Below are positions 35,531 through 44,812 of a stretch of DNA of 64,000 nt, piece after piece. The notes beneath the pieces were generated by a model, which ran no database searches, had not been told where the DNA came from, and saw nothing but the letters and a program-made list of their open reading frames with translations. The stretch is from contig CANLVD010000003.1 in the NCBI GenBank assembly GCA_947494445.1, positions 372,001 to 436,000 on the forward strand, in the 5' to 3' direction. Origin of the DNA: an uncultured Paracoccaceae bacterium (GTDB lineage: Bacteria; Pseudomonadota; Alphaproteobacteria; Rhodobacterales; Rhodobacteraceae). Position 1 is the stretch's first letter, and each line of letters begins with the position of its first letter. The position numbers and the translations under genes are program-made.

Positions 35531-36136
35531 CTAGTCGAACGCCACCGGCGTGCCGATCTTGAAGCGCCGGTAAAGCCAGATCAGGTTATCAAACACTGTC
35601 GGGCGTTTGGTGCGAATGCGTTTGATTACCGGCGCATAAGCCTCAACCAGCGTGACAACAGCGCCGCGCACCGTGCGGCGCAGCAACTCTTCATCCATGA
35701 CGCCCATCTCGGTGGCGGCAGCCAGAAACTCATACTGGTTCAGCACAAAGCTTGAAGCATCATTGAAGGATGGGTCATCAACCTTGGATGGTGCGGGCGG
35801 TTTAAGGAAGAAAAGCGCCACACTGGCCTCATCCAGCTCCCCTTTTGTGGGCATGTGCTGTTTCACCAAAGCCGCGTTGATGAGATATTCCCGATCCGTG
35901 CGCAGGGTCTGCAACGCCTGCAAGGTGGCCTGGATGCGGCTGGTGCGCAGTTGAATATAGACCGAGGCCACTACCGACAGATAGGCCACGCAAATGCCGA
36001 AATAGATCACCAGCGCGCGCGCGGGATCACTTTGCTGGGTCGGGCTGTTCAGAAGATAAAGACCAAGAAAAACAAGGCCAAGCAGCAGCAGACCTGCGAT
36101 CAGATAGCCAAACCAGTATCTGCGAATGGGAAGCAC
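35531..36136 (-). CDS. DUF4760-like membrane protein
   Basis: A 201-residue protein with two N-terminal membrane spans (about 8-30 and 40-62) and a cytosolic helical part, matching the DUF4760 pattern (QLRTSRIQATLQALQTLRTDREYL). The start is a GTG. Its function is unknown. A small frame ends six bases upstream. Confidence 0.65.
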   Translation of the reverse strand: MLPIRRYWFGYLIAGLLLLGLVFLGLYLLNSPTQQSDPARALVIYFGICVAYLSVVASVYIQLRTSRIQATLQALQTLRTDREYLINAALVKQHMPTKGELDEASVALFFLKPPAPSKVDDPSFNDASSFVLNQYEFLAAATEMGVMDEELLRRTVRGAVVTLVEAYAPVIKRIRTKRPTVFDNLIWLYRRFKIGTPVAFD

Positions 36137-36142
36137 GGGCGA

Positions 36143-36268
36143 TCAGACCGAAGCCGTATCGCCGGGTGCAAGTTCAGATAAGACCGTATCCATCACGTGG
36201 CATATGAGATCCTCCTGCCCATCAATATAGTCAATCTGCCCCAACAATACAAACACTTGCTTAAACAT
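36143..36268 (-). CDS. Possible small protein upstream of DUF4760 gene
   Basis: A 41-residue frame (MFKQVFVLLGQ... ending GDTASV) stops six bases before the DUF4760 GTG start, a spacing consistent with an operon. Its composition is protein-like, with a hydrophobic start and an acidic middle. The GGGGG upstream of the ATG is too close for an ideal ribosome-binding site. It is reported tentatively. Confidence 0.25.
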   Translation of the reverse strand: MFKQVFVLLGQIDYIDGQEDLICHVMDTVLSELAPGDTASV

Positions 36269-36372
36269 TCCCCCCGATACCCCAACAAATCGCTGCGCTG
36301 CGTCACAATACCTCTTGTGATGAGGTGGTAAACCTATAGTTAGCACGCTTCGCGACCCCGCAGGAGACCGTT

Positions 36373-37983
36373 TTGACCGATACGCCCCAGCCAATTTCCA
36401 CCAATGTTCCCCAGTTTCTCAAGTCCTTCAATGTGACAAATGATGATCTGACGCCCTCGCGCATCAAGATCGAGGTTCTGGCGGGCCTGACCGTGGCGCT
36501 GGCTCTGGTGCCCGAAGCTGTGGCCTTTGCCTTCGTGGCAGGTGTACACCCGCTGGTGGGGCTTTACGCGGCATTTCTGGTCGGCCTGATCACGGCGCTT
36601 TTCGGCGGGCGTCCGGGCATGATTTCGGGTGCAACCGGAGCACTCGCAGTCGTCATGGTCTCGCTCGTGGCAAAACACGGGGTGGAATACCTCTTTGCCA
36701 CTGTGGTGCTCATGGGCATCCTGCAAATCCTTGCAGGTGTCTTCAAACTGGGCAAATTCATCCGACTGGTGCCCCATCCGGTGATGCTCGGCTTCGTCAA
36801 CGGGTTGGCCATTGTGATCTTTCTGGCCCAGCTCACACAATTCAAGACCCCGGTCGAGAACGGCGAACATGTCTGGATGACCGGGTTTCCGCTCATAGCC
36901 ATGCTGGCACTGGTTGCCCTGACCATGGCGCTGATCTGGGGCGTGCCCAAGGTGACCAAGGCAATCCCTGCCCCGCTTGCAGGCATCGCCATTGTTGCAG
37001 GTCTAGTGATTGCCTTCGACATCCCAGTACCTCGTGTGGGCGATCTGGCCTCCATTCAGGGTGGCTTCCCGCTCTTCCACATCCCCACCGTGCCGCTCAA
37101 CCTTGAAACGCTTGAGATCATCATCCCCTACGCGATCATTCTGGCCGCCATCGGCCTGATCGAAAGCCTGCTGACGCTCAATCTTGTGGGTGAGATCACA
37201 GGCCGCAAGGGCGGTGCTTCGCAGGAATGTCTCGCACAAGGCGTGGCCAACACGGTCACCGGGTTTTTCGGAGGCATGGGCGGCTGTGCGATGATCGGTC
37301 AGTCAATGATCAACGTAAAATCTGGCGGGCGCACGCGCCTTTCGGGCTTCACCGCCGCGATTTTCTTGTTGCTGTTCATCCTCGTGGCCTCCCCGCTGAT
37401 CGAGCAGATCCCGTTGGCAGCCCTTGTTGGCGTAATGTTCATGGTCGTGATCGGGACCTTTGCCTGGAATTCGCTGCGCATCCTGCGCAAAATCCCCAAG
37501 ACAGATGCCGCCGTCATGCTTCTGGTGACTGTTGTGACCGTGGCCACCGACCTTGCCATTGCGGTGGTCGTGGGTGTGATCGTCTCGGCCCTGGCCTACG
37601 CCTGGACCAACGCAACCCGCATTCGTGCACGCTCCCACATCACGCCTGAAGGTGCCAAGGTCTATGAGATCGAAGGCCCGCTTTTCTTCGGCTCCACCGA
37701 TGGGTTCACCGAGATTTTCCGCCCACAGGATGACCCGTCTCTGGTGATCGTGGACTTCCTGAATTCACGTGTCGCCGACCAGTCAGCGCTGCAGGCAATC
37801 GAGGCACTGGCCGAGAAATACGAAGCGGAAGGAAAGCAGATCCAGTTGCGCCATCTCAGCCGCGATTGCCATCAGTTGATGAAACATGCAGGCCAGTTGA
37901 TCGTCGACAGTGATGATGACCCGGATTACGAGATTGCGGTCGACTACTCCGTGCGCACCGGCATCCTGAGCGGCGGTCACTAA
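36373..37983 (+). CDS. SulP-family anion permease with STAS domain
   Basis: The 536-residue protein has the SulP transport region with about 10-12 membrane segments (about 30-410), including the GLTVALALVPEAVAFAFVAGV motif. A C-terminal STAS domain follows (about 430-525). It probably moves sulphate, bicarbonate or dicarboxylates; the ion is not shown. The start is TTG, supported by AGGAG six bases upstream. Confidence 0.92.
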   Translation: MTDTPQPISTNVPQFLKSFNVTNDDLTPSRIKIEVLAGLTVALALVPEAVAFAFVAGVHPLVGLYAAFLVGLITALFGGRPGMISGATGALAVVMVSLVAKHGVEYLFATVVLMGILQILAGVFKLGKFIRLVPHPVMLGFVNGLAIVIFLAQLTQFKTPVENGEHVWMTGFPLIAMLALVALTMALIWGVPKVTKAIPAPLAGIAIVAGLVIAFDIPVPRVGDLASIQGGFPLFHIPTVPLNLETLEIIIPYAIILAAIGLIESLLTLNLVGEITGRKGGASQECLAQGVANTVTGFFGGMGGCAMIGQSMINVKSGGRTRLSGFTAAIFLLLFILVASPLIEQIPLAALVGVMFMVVIGTFAWNSLRILRKIPKTDAAVMLLVTVVTVATDLAIAVVVGVIVSALAYAWTNATRIRARSHITPEGAKVYEIEGPLFFGSTDGFTEIFRPQDDPSLVIVDFLNSRVADQSALQAIEALAEKYEAEGKQIQLRHLSRDCHQLMKHAGQLIVDSDDDPDYEIAVDYSVRTGILSGGH

Positions 37984-37987
37984 GCGC

Positions 37988-39085
37988 TCATCCAGAGTGT
38001 GAGATCCGCCCGCCGCAAACCGGCACCCGACAACCTGTTGTGCCGGGGAATGACGTGGGCAGACCGCGCAGAACACGCACCGCCAGATAGGCGAAGGCCT
38101 GAGCCTCCAGCATATCACCGTCCAGCCCGACCGCCTCAACCGGATCAACGGGTGCATTGACCGAGGCACCAAGCCCGCGCATCAACGCCCCGTTGTGCCG
38201 CCCGCCACCGCAGACCAGCCAGCGTTCGGGCGGCTCCGGCATCAGGGCAACCGCCGCCCTCACCCCCGCCACGCTCATAGCAGCCAGCGTCGCCAGACCA
38301 TCCTCCGTGCTCAGCCCATCGAGCCAGGCCTGCACCTGCGCAAAGGCATCCCGGTCCAGCGATTTGGGAGCAGGAAGAGCAAAGAACGGCAGTGCCAGAA
38401 ACCGCGCCACCAATGCCTCATCAACAGTCCCAAGCGCGGCGAGACCACCCCCCTCGTCAAACCCCGCACCGGTTCGAACGGCGATGAAGTCATTCATAAG
38501 CGCATTGCCCGGCCCCGTGTCGAGCGCGAGCATCGCATCGGGCGCACCGGGATCACTCAGCCGCGGATCGACCCAGGTCACATTCGCCACCCCCCCGATG
38601 TTGAGGAACCCAACAGGCCGTTCCAGCCCCAGCATCCGCGCAAGTGCGTGATGATAAACCGGTGCCAGCGGCGCCCCTTCGCCGCCAGAGGCCACATCGG
38701 CTGCACGAAAATCCCAGACAACCGGGCGCCTGCAAGCCTCTGCCAATGCTGCACCGTCACCGATCTGAAAACTCCGCCCCTCTTTGGGTGCATGGTTCAG
38801 GGTCTGCCCGTGAAAACCGATGACCTCAGCCGTCGGAAACTGCACCGCCAGTGACGCATGAACCTCCCCCAACACCTGAGTGATCGCGGCATCGCGCCCC
38901 GCGTCTTCTCCCGGCCAGGATCCGAAACCACGACGCAGCACCTGTGCCTCCGCATCCTTATAGGCCCGATACCCTGCCGCACCAAAGCTCAGCACATCCA
39001 CGCCATCGGTCACGATCTCGGCTGCATCCAAGCCATCCAGCGACGTGCCGCTCATCAACCCCAGTGCTCTGACCGGCCCCCGCAT
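37988..39085 (-). CDS. anmK: Anhydro-N-acetylmuramic acid kinase
   Basis: AnmK hydrolyses and phosphorylates anhydro-MurNAc recycled from peptidoglycan, giving MurNAc-6-phosphate. The protein of about 365 residues begins with GLMSGTSLDGLDAAE. It also has the sugar-kinase motifs GFHGQTLNH, NIGGVANVT, DTGPGNALMND and VCGGGRHN. The start at 39085 has a GAGGG site six bases upstream; an ATG six bases earlier is the alternative. It converges on the SulP gene and is divergent from tyrS. Confidence 0.94.
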   Translation of the reverse strand: MRGPVRALGLMSGTSLDGLDAAEIVTDGVDVLSFGAAGYRAYKDAEAQVLRRGFGSWPGEDAGRDAAITQVLGEVHASLAVQFPTAEVIGFHGQTLNHAPKEGRSFQIGDGAALAEACRRPVVWDFRAADVASGGEGAPLAPVYHHALARMLGLERPVGFLNIGGVANVTWVDPRLSDPGAPDAMLALDTGPGNALMNDFIAVRTGAGFDEGGGLAALGTVDEALVARFLALPFFALPAPKSLDRDAFAQVQAWLDGLSTEDGLATLAAMSVAGVRAAVALMPEPPERWLVCGGGRHNGALMRGLGASVNAPVDPVEAVGLDGDMLEAQAFAYLAVRVLRGLPTSFPGTTGCRVPVCGGRISHSG

Positions 39086-39160
39086 CTGCATCCCTCTTTC
39101 CTTCCCCGCTCCAGCCGCTATACGTGAGCCTCAATCACAAGACAACGGACCGACCACGCG

Positions 39161-40411
39161 ATGACCTACAAGCCCACAAGCGATTTCCTGCAAATCATGC
39201 AGGCCCGCGGATTCTTTGCCGATTGCACCGATCTGCAAGGCCTGGACGAGGCTCTGAAAACAAGCGTGGTTCCGGGCTATATCGGTTTTGATGCCACCGC
39301 TGACAGCCTGCATGTGGGCTCGATGATCCAGATCATGATGCTGCGCTGGCTGCAGAAGACCGGCCACAAACCGATTGTCCTGATGGGTGGCGGCACCACG
39401 AAAATCGGCGACCCGTCAGGCAAGGATGAGGCGCGCCAACTGCTCACCTCCGACAAGATCAACGCCAACATCGCAGGCATCCGCAAGGTCTTTGACGCCT
39501 TCCTCACCTTTGGCGACGGCCCGACCGACGCGATCGTGGCCAACAACGCCGACTGGCTGGATGATCTGAACTATGTTGAATTCCTGCGCGACTACGGCCG
39601 CCATTTCACCATCAACCGCATGCTCACATTCGACAGCGTTCGCCTGCGCCTTGACCGTGAACAACCGCTGACCTTCCTTGAGTTCAATTACATGCTGCTG
39701 CAGGCCTATGATTTCATGAAGCTCAATGACAATCTGGGCTGCCAGCTGCAGATGGGTGGCTCGGACCAATGGGGCAACATCGTCAACGGCATCGATCTGA
39801 CCCGCCGGATCAACCGCAATCAGGTCTTCGGGCTGACCACGCCGCTCCTCACCAAGGCCGATGGCTCGAAAATGGGCAAATCGGCGTCGGGTGCGATCTG
39901 GCTCAACTCGGACCGCCTGTCCTCTTATGAATTCTGGCAATTCTGGCGCAATACGCTTGATGCCGATGTCGGCAAGTTCCTGAAACTCTTCACCGAACTG
40001 CCGCTGGAGGAATGCGCGCGCCTTGCAGCCCTTGAAGGCTCCGAGATCAATGAGGCGAAAATCGCTCTCGCCAACGCCGTCACCACACTGACCCATGGTG
40101 CAGATGCAGCGACAGCCGCCGAGGCCACGGCGCGTGATGTGTTCGAGAAAGGCGGCGCAGGCGATGACCTGCCCACAGTCACGCTCAGCGCAGATGATCT
40201 GGCTTCTGGTGAGATTTCCATCGTCCAGCTTTACGTCCGCGCAGGTCTTGCAGGCTCGGGCAAGGAGGCGAAGCGCCTGATCGCCGATGGCGGAGCAAAA
40301 CTCAACGACGCGCCCGTCACTGACGCAGGCACAATGGTCACCGCAGACCAGATTGCCCAGACCCTGAAACTTTCTGCCGGCAAGAAGCGCCACGCTTTGG
40401 TCAAAAGCTGA
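39161..40411 (+). CDS. tyrS: Tyrosyl-tRNA synthetase
   Basis: The 416-residue class I enzyme has the HIGH-like motif as SLHVGSM with the preceding GFDATADS, the tyrosine-binding [10 protein letters not shown], and the KMSKS equivalent [11 protein letters not shown]-terminal S4-type RNA-binding domain (about 350-416) is recognisable from the [11 protein letters not shown] stretch. It charges tRNA-Tyr. It is a single gene with its own terminator. Confidence 0.97.
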   Translation: MTYKPTSDFLQIMQARGFFADCTDLQGLDEALKTSVVPGYIGFDATADSLHVGSMIQIMMLRWLQKTGHKPIVLMGGGTTKIGDPSGKDEARQLLTSDKINANIAGIRKVFDAFLTFGDGPTDAIVANNADWLDDLNYVEFLRDYGRHFTINRMLTFDSVRLRLDREQPLTFLEFNYMLLQAYDFMKLNDNLGCQLQMGGSDQWGNIVNGIDLTRRINRNQVFGLTTPLLTKADGSKMGKSASGAIWLNSDRLSSYEFWQFWRNTLDADVGKFLKLFTELPLEECARLAALEGSEINEAKIALANAVTTLTHGADAATAAEATARDVFEKGGAGDDLPTVTLSADDLASGEISIVQLYVRAGLAGSGKEAKRLIADGGAKLNDAPVTDAGTMVTADQIAQTLKLSAGKKRHALVKS

Positions 40412-40451
40412 CCCCCGCCCACGTCTTGGTCCAAATATCACCGCCGGAGGC

Positions 40452-40472
40452 AACCCGCCTCTGGCGGGTTTT
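40452..40472 (+). terminator. Terminator after tyrS
   Basis: AACCCGCC and GGCGGGTT form an 8-bp stem with a 3-base loop, followed by TTTTG. It is placed 40 bases after the tyrS stop. Confidence 0.75.
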
Positions 40473-40554
40473 GCTGAAAATTCCCCGGCGTCAGGGTCTG
40501 TAAAACCGTATCTGCGGATGTTATGTCAGCCTCAGCGACAAAAGGGGTTTTGCG

Positions 40555-41175
40555 ATGAAATGGGTCAAACGCGTGTTCTGGGTGGTGCTGATCACCACAA
40601 TCGTGTCTTTCCTGCATTACTCTCTGCCCTCACGCGACATCGTGCGCATTGTCGGCACGGACGTGAAACGCATGGATGTGGACGCAGGCTGGTTCTGGGC
40701 AGGCTCTGACGCGGGCACCGTGGCCAATGCCACGCGCGACGTCCGGTTCATCGAGGCGATCTGGCCCGAAGGCGGCGAGCGGGTCTACCGCAACGAGGAC
40801 ACCAACTGGAGCTGGCCGCCCTATTTCAAATTCGACAGTTCCAACCTCAATGCGCGCGCCAAGTCCCTCGTCTCGGATGGCGAGAGCCCGCAATGGGTGA
40901 TCGTGCGCCATTACGGCTGGCGGTTCGAGTTCATGTCGATGTTCCCAAACGCCCTCAGCATGACGCCCACGGACGACCCCAACCAGCAACTGATCCCCTG
41001 GTTCAACATCGTGCTGTTGGGGCTTCTGGCAGGGCTGTTCCTGTGGATCTACATCAAGATCCGGTCCTTCAAGGAACTCACGGTCGAGCCGATGCTGGCC
41101 GAGATGGACACACGGCTCGACAACCGCCGTTCGGCACTGGGCCGGTGGATCGGCGGGCTTTTCGGGCGGCGCTAG
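40555..41175 (+). CDS. DUF1523-family membrane protein
   Basis: The 206-residue protein has an N-terminal membrane segment (about 6-22), a periplasmic middle rich in aromatic residues, and a second span near 150-170 (IVLLGLLAGLFLWIYIKI). It matches DUF1523, which is common in Rhodobacteraceae and of unknown function. The stop lies in a GGGCGG/CCGCCC inverted repeat that may act as a terminator between it and the convergent gapR. Confidence 0.88.
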   Translation: MKWVKRVFWVVLITTIVSFLHYSLPSRDIVRIVGTDVKRMDVDAGWFWAGSDAGTVANATRDVRFIEAIWPEGGERVYRNEDTNWSWPPYFKFDSSNLNARAKSLVSDGESPQWVIVRHYGWRFEFMSMFPNALSMTPTDDPNQQLIPWFNIVLLGLLAGLFLWIYIKIRSFKELTVEPMLAEMDTRLDNRRSALGRWIGGLFGRR

Positions 41176-41191
41176 ACCGCCCGGTCCGGGA

Positions 41192-41461
41192 TCACATCCC
41201 CAGCGCTTCCTTGTAAAGCTCAAGCACTGCTTCCTCTTCCGAGATCTCGGCAGGGTCCTTCTTGCGCAATGCCACCACCTTGCGCAGGATCTTGGTGTCA
41301 TAGCCGCGCGACTTTGCCTCTGCCATCACCTCTTTCTGCTGATCGGCAATGTCCTTTTTCTCCGCCTCCAACCGCTCGATGCGCTCGACAAAAGCGCGCA
41401 ATTCATTGGCCGTGACACGGTAGGTGGAGGGGGCGGCGTCTTCGATGACCTCAGGATCCAA
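41192..41461 (-). CDS. gapR: DUF2312 protein, GapR-like nucleoid-associated protein
   Basis: The sequence matches Gap[53 protein letters not shown]. In Caulobacter GapR binds overtwisted AT-rich DNA ahead of replication and transcription forks and aids cell-cycle progression. The frame stays open to 41539, but the extra residues there are basic and unlike the family. The TTG at 41461 has AGAGG eight bases upstream and gives 89 residues, the usual length. Start choice is moderately certain. Confidence 0.88.
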   Translation of the reverse strand: MDPEVIEDAAPSTYRVTANELRAFVERIERLEAEKKDIADQQKEVMAEAKSRGYDTKILRKVVALRKKDPAEISEEEAVLELYKEALGM

Positions 41462-41580
41462 CGGGATGACCTCTTTTGCTGATTTGGTGCGATCTGATTT
41501 GCGAAGCCGGACCCTACTCAGCCCGCCGATGGGCTTCAAGGCCCTTGCGCCACCCCGGGCGAAAAGATACTCACCCGGCC

Positions 41581-41790
41581 ATGGATATTCTGATCTACAT
41601 TGGTGCTGGCACCACGCTTCTCGGCCTGATCGGCCTGATGCTTTTCATCAAGCGCTCGGCCGCTTTGAAGGCCGAGACCGATCAGGCCAAGGCCAAGGCC
41701 GCCATGCAGGGGCTGATCGCGCTAAATGTGGGCGCCCTCTCGGTCTGTTTTCTGGGTCTCATGATGGTGGTGATCGGTCTTCTGCTATAG
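41581..41790 (+). CDS. Small two-helix membrane protein
   Basis: A 69-residue protein with two hydrophobic helices (about 3-22 and 46-68) joined by a basic/acidic helical loop ([19 protein letters not shown]). I do not recognise a family. It overlaps the 3' end of the convergent hydrolase gene by 6 bases. Confidence 0.65.
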   Translation: MDILIYIGAGTTLLGLIGLMLFIKRSAALKAETDQAKAKAAMQGLIALNVGALSVCFLGLMMVVIGLLL

Positions 41791-42762
41791 GCCGCGCGCC
41801 CAGTTCAGCATGCCCTCCACCACGGGGTCATTCTGCGAGGGGCTCATGATATCGCCAGCAATCACATGGGATTGCGCGTCGTCACCGGGACCAACCATGA
41901 TGTCCATCAACGTCACATCACCGCCCCAGTTCGCAGCCACATACCGTGTCCGCTCGGGGCTCACCACCTGATCCTCATCCGAAAAGATGAACAGGGCGGG
42001 CGTTGTGATCTTGCCCAGATCCAACGAGCTTGCGGCCTTCACTGCCGCCGCCATCGGCAGCACGGCCACAGTCGGATAGGACGTCCGCCACCACTTGCCC
42101 TGCGCCTCCGACACCGGCTCCCAGCCACGTGTTTCACCGACGATCACAGGCACGACCTGACGGGCCGTGGGCCAGTTCAGCAGGGTTGCAGCTGAATTCG
42201 CCACTTCGAAATTGGGCGACACGAACGCGATGCCCGCCACGTCCCGCATTTCCGCCGGATCGGCGGCTGCCAAAGCCGCCATGGTTCCGCCGGTCGAGGT
42301 GCCGATGACAATGACCCGCTCTCCGATCCGCCGCCCGATTTCCAGCGCTTCCGTCACGTCGTCACGCCAATCCGGCACATTGCCCTCTGCCATTGCGTCC
42401 GATGACCGGCCATGTCCGGTAAAGCGCGTGAAATGAAGATTCGCTCCCAGCCCGTCTGCCAGCCTGTCAGGCACCGGGCGAATCTCTTCCGACGTGGCCG
42501 AAAACCCATGCAGATAAACCACAGACCAAGCCGTCTTTGCGCCTGGCGCACCGGCCCAGATCACCCTCTTCTGGGCGCCGTCCTGCACATCATCAAACGC
42601 CGCTTCAGCCGTGGCCAGATAAGCATCCACATCCGCCCCGATGTCACTGTTTGCAAATTCCCGTGGCCCGTCCATCGGCTCGCGCGGGCCAAACAGCCAC
42701 AGGCCGATCCCGGCCAGAACCAGCACCGCGATCGCGTAAAGCACATACTTGAAGATCAGCAA
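41785..42762 (-). CDS. Membrane-anchored alpha/beta hydrolase
   Basis: The 325-residue protein begins with one membrane helix (FKYVLYAIAVLVLAGIGLWLF) and continues as an alpha/beta hydrolase. The oxyanion region is YLHGFSA, the nucleophile elbow IGTSTGG (Ser near 160), and an Asp lies in FSDEDQV. The expected late His is less clear. The start is taken as the TTG at 42762, with AGGGAG upstream. The longer frame to 43005 overlaps the upstream hydrolase gene. It follows another hydrolase gene by 34 bases, forming a likely two-gene operon. Substrate unknown. Confidence 0.8.
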   Translation of the reverse strand: MLIFKYVLYAIAVLVLAGIGLWLFGPREPMDGPREFANSDIGADVDAYLATAEAAFDDVQDGAQKRVIWAGAPGAKTAWSVVYLHGFSATSEEIRPVPDRLADGLGANLHFTRFTGHGRSSDAMAEGNVPDWRDDVTEALEIGRRIGERVIVIGTSTGGTMAALAAADPAEMRDVAGIAFVSPNFEVANSAATLLNWPTARQVVPVIVGETRGWEPVSEAQGKWWRTSYPTVAVLPMAAAVKAASSLDLGKITTPALFIFSDEDQVVSPERTRYVAANWGGDVTLMDIMVGPGDDAQSHVIAGDIMSPSQNDPVVEGMLNWARGL

Positions 42763-42796
42763 GGCCTTCTCCCTCCGCGGCACAATTTCCGCACCC

Positions 42797-43555
42797 TCAG
42801 GACATAAGCTCCAGCACGTCCCGCTCCAACAGCGCAAGATCGCTGTCTTCCGAGAACCTGTGCCCTGCCCCTTTGACCAGAGTAAGGCGCATGTCATCTG
42901 CCTCCACATGGTCCATGATGCGCAGGGCGACCGAGGTCGGGACATCCTTATCGGCTTCACCATGCAGAAGACGGACCGGAAAGGCACATTGCAACGGCTG
43001 GTCAAAGATCAGGTTCTGTCGTCCATCCTCGATCAACCTGCGTGAAATTCTCAATGGTTCCTCCCAGGAATTCGATGGCAACGCGACCTTCCCGGACTCC
43101 ATCAACTCCTGACGCATCGCCTCGGGCATCTCTTCCCACATCCGCATTGTGAAATCAGGCGCTGCCGCAATGCCCACAAGACCCGCAATCCGTTCCGGGA
43201 TCCGGCGCGCCAGCAGAAGCGAGATCCAGCCCCCCATGCTGGAGCCGACCAGCACCTGCGGCCCGTCCGTCACGGCCTCGATCACAGCTTGCGCATCTTC
43301 AGCCCAGTCCCCGATGCTGCCCTCTTCGAATGTGCCTTTTGACACACCATGTCCTGAATAGTCGAAGCGCAGAAAAGAAAACCCTTCCCTGATCGCCAAC
43401 GCCTCCAGATACTGAGCTTTGGACCCGGTCATGTCGGATGCAAATCCACCCAGAAAAATCAGTCCGGGTTTTTCGCGTGCATTTTCGCGCGATGGTGTAA
43501 AACAATAAGCAAGAGTTCGCCCTTGAGGCGAATCGAGGAAAACAGGTTCAGGCAT
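42797..43555 (-). CDS. Alpha/beta hydrolase
   Basis: The 252-residue protein has a clear fold: LGGFASDMTG, the nucleophile elbow VGSSMGGW (Ser near 101), an Asp in HGEADKDVP and a His in GAGHRFS. It resembles palmitoyl-thioesterase ABHD10-like or 2-hydroxy-6-oxo-type hydrolases, but substrate assignment is not possible. Its ATG (43555) shares a CATG with the divergent glycosyltransferase start; an ATG at 43564 is an alternative. Confidence 0.85.
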   Translation of the reverse strand: MPEPVFLDSPQGRTLAYCFTPSRENAREKPGLIFLGGFASDMTGSKAQYLEALAIREGFSFLRFDYSGHGVSKGTFEEGSIGDWAEDAQAVIEAVTDGPQVLVGSSMGGWISLLLARRIPERIAGLVGIAAAPDFTMRMWEEMPEAMRQELMESGKVALPSNSWEEPLRISRRLIEDGRQNLIFDQPLQCAFPVRLLHGEADKDVPTSVALRIMDHVEADDMRLTLVKGAGHRFSEDSDLALLERDVLELMS

Positions 43556-44717
43556 GGTATCCATTCTCGACAGTTCGTCCCGGCAACATTCCGTTGGCCC
43601 CCGCACGGGCCCACAGGTTCTGCAATGCCTGCCTGATCTGAATCCGTCAAGGATGACCCGGCGGGTCATTGCCGATACCCGCGCCCTGCAAGAGGCCGGA
43701 GGACAGGCAACGGTCGCGAGCGCTGGCGGTCGGCTTGAACCTCAAGTGGTGCGTGCGGGCGCTGCAACCCTGCCCTTCTACCGCCCCCGTGGCGGTGTCT
43801 TTGCCAGCCGCACCAATCAGGATCTTCTGTCCGAAATGGCCCGCGCAGACATTGACCTGCTTCATGTTCACGGGCTGGCCGATGGTCAGGCGGCACGCGC
43901 GCTTGCAGATGCCGCCAACCTGCCGCTCATTCAGACACTTTACGAATTGCCCGAGGCGTCGGGCTTTTTCCAGCGTCGCAACACCCGCCGTCACTTGACC
44001 GGCCGACCCATGGTCGCAGTGTCCCAATACTTGGCAACGCTGCTTGAAACCACATTCGAGATCGGCGCCGGAGATCTGCACGTGATCCCGACCGGCGTGG
44101 ATCTTGCCGCATTGGACGAGGCGAATGTCAGCACCGAGCGCACGATCAAACTGGCCGACCTCTGGGGCGTGATTGAAGACGCCCGTGCCATCGTTCTGGT
44201 GCCAGACGCCACCCGTGACAAGGCCTGGCTCGATATGATCCTGAATGCCGCGATGAGCGGGCCCGATGCCCTGTGGCTGCTGATCGGGGACGAGCCTGAC
44301 AGCACCGAAGACCTGCCGGCCGCGCTCAAGAGCTATGACGTGCTTTCACGGGTCCGCTGGATCCCACATTGCGACGACATGGCCGCCGCCCTGAAACTCG
44401 CCTCGGTCGTGGCTTCCGTGCCCGATCTGCCGGTCGCATCCTGTGAACTGGTGCTTGAGGCGCAGGCCATGGGCCGCCCGGTGATCGTCAGCGACACGGG
44501 CGCCGGTTCCGAATCCCTTCTCGACGGCCAAAGCGGATGGCTGGTGCCCGCATCTGATGCCGATGCCCTGTCCCGGTCGGTCGCCCGGGCGCTGGATCTC
44601 GATGACAGCGGTCGGGCGCATATGGGTCTGGCCGGGCGCGGCTTCGTGCAGGGCCATTTCGCGGCCTCGGCCAGCCAGGGCAAACTGATCGACCTCTACA
44701 CCTCCCTGTGCGGCTGA
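43554..44717 (+). CDS. Glycosyltransferase family 4-like protein
   Basis: The 387-residue protein has the GT-B pattern: an N-terminal QCLPDLNPSRMTRRVIADTRALQEAGG region, a His-containing LLHVHGLADGQAAR and a C-terminal donor site ELVLEAQAMGRPVIVSDTGAGSE. It probably transfers a sugar to a lipopolysaccharide or glycolipid acceptor. The start at 43554 is the only ATG that keeps the first beta strand. It overlaps the divergent hydrolase start. Confidence 0.85.
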   Translation: MVSILDSSSRQHSVGPRTGPQVLQCLPDLNPSRMTRRVIADTRALQEAGGQATVASAGGRLEPQVVRAGAATLPFYRPRGGVFASRTNQDLLSEMARADIDLLHVHGLADGQAARALADAANLPLIQTLYELPEASGFFQRRNTRRHLTGRPMVAVSQYLATLLETTFEIGAGDLHVIPTGVDLAALDEANVSTERTIKLADLWGVIEDARAIVLVPDATRDKAWLDMILNAAMSGPDALWLLIGDEPDSTEDLPAALKSYDVLSRVRWIPHCDDMAAALKLASVVASVPDLPVASCELVLEAQAMGRPVIVSDTGAGSESLLDGQSGWLVPASDADALSRSVARALDLDDSGRAHMGLAGRGFVQGHFAASASQGKLIDLYTSLCG

Positions 44718-44812
44718 TCGCTATCCCCTCTTGACCTGACAGACCGGCTTGCTATGTCGGGGCCATCTGTCACCGGGCGTTTCGTAGGCGCCAAAACTCA
44801 GGAGGAAAGCCC

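Noticed and set aside
39416-40453. A 345-codon open frame antisense to tyrS
   Set aside because: The TyrS motifs are intact on the plus strand.
41165-41183. GGGCGG/CCGCCC inverted repeat between the DUF1523 gene and gapR as a firm terminator
   Set aside because: It overlaps the stop codon and has no T tract, so it is mentioned only as a possibility in the gene entry.
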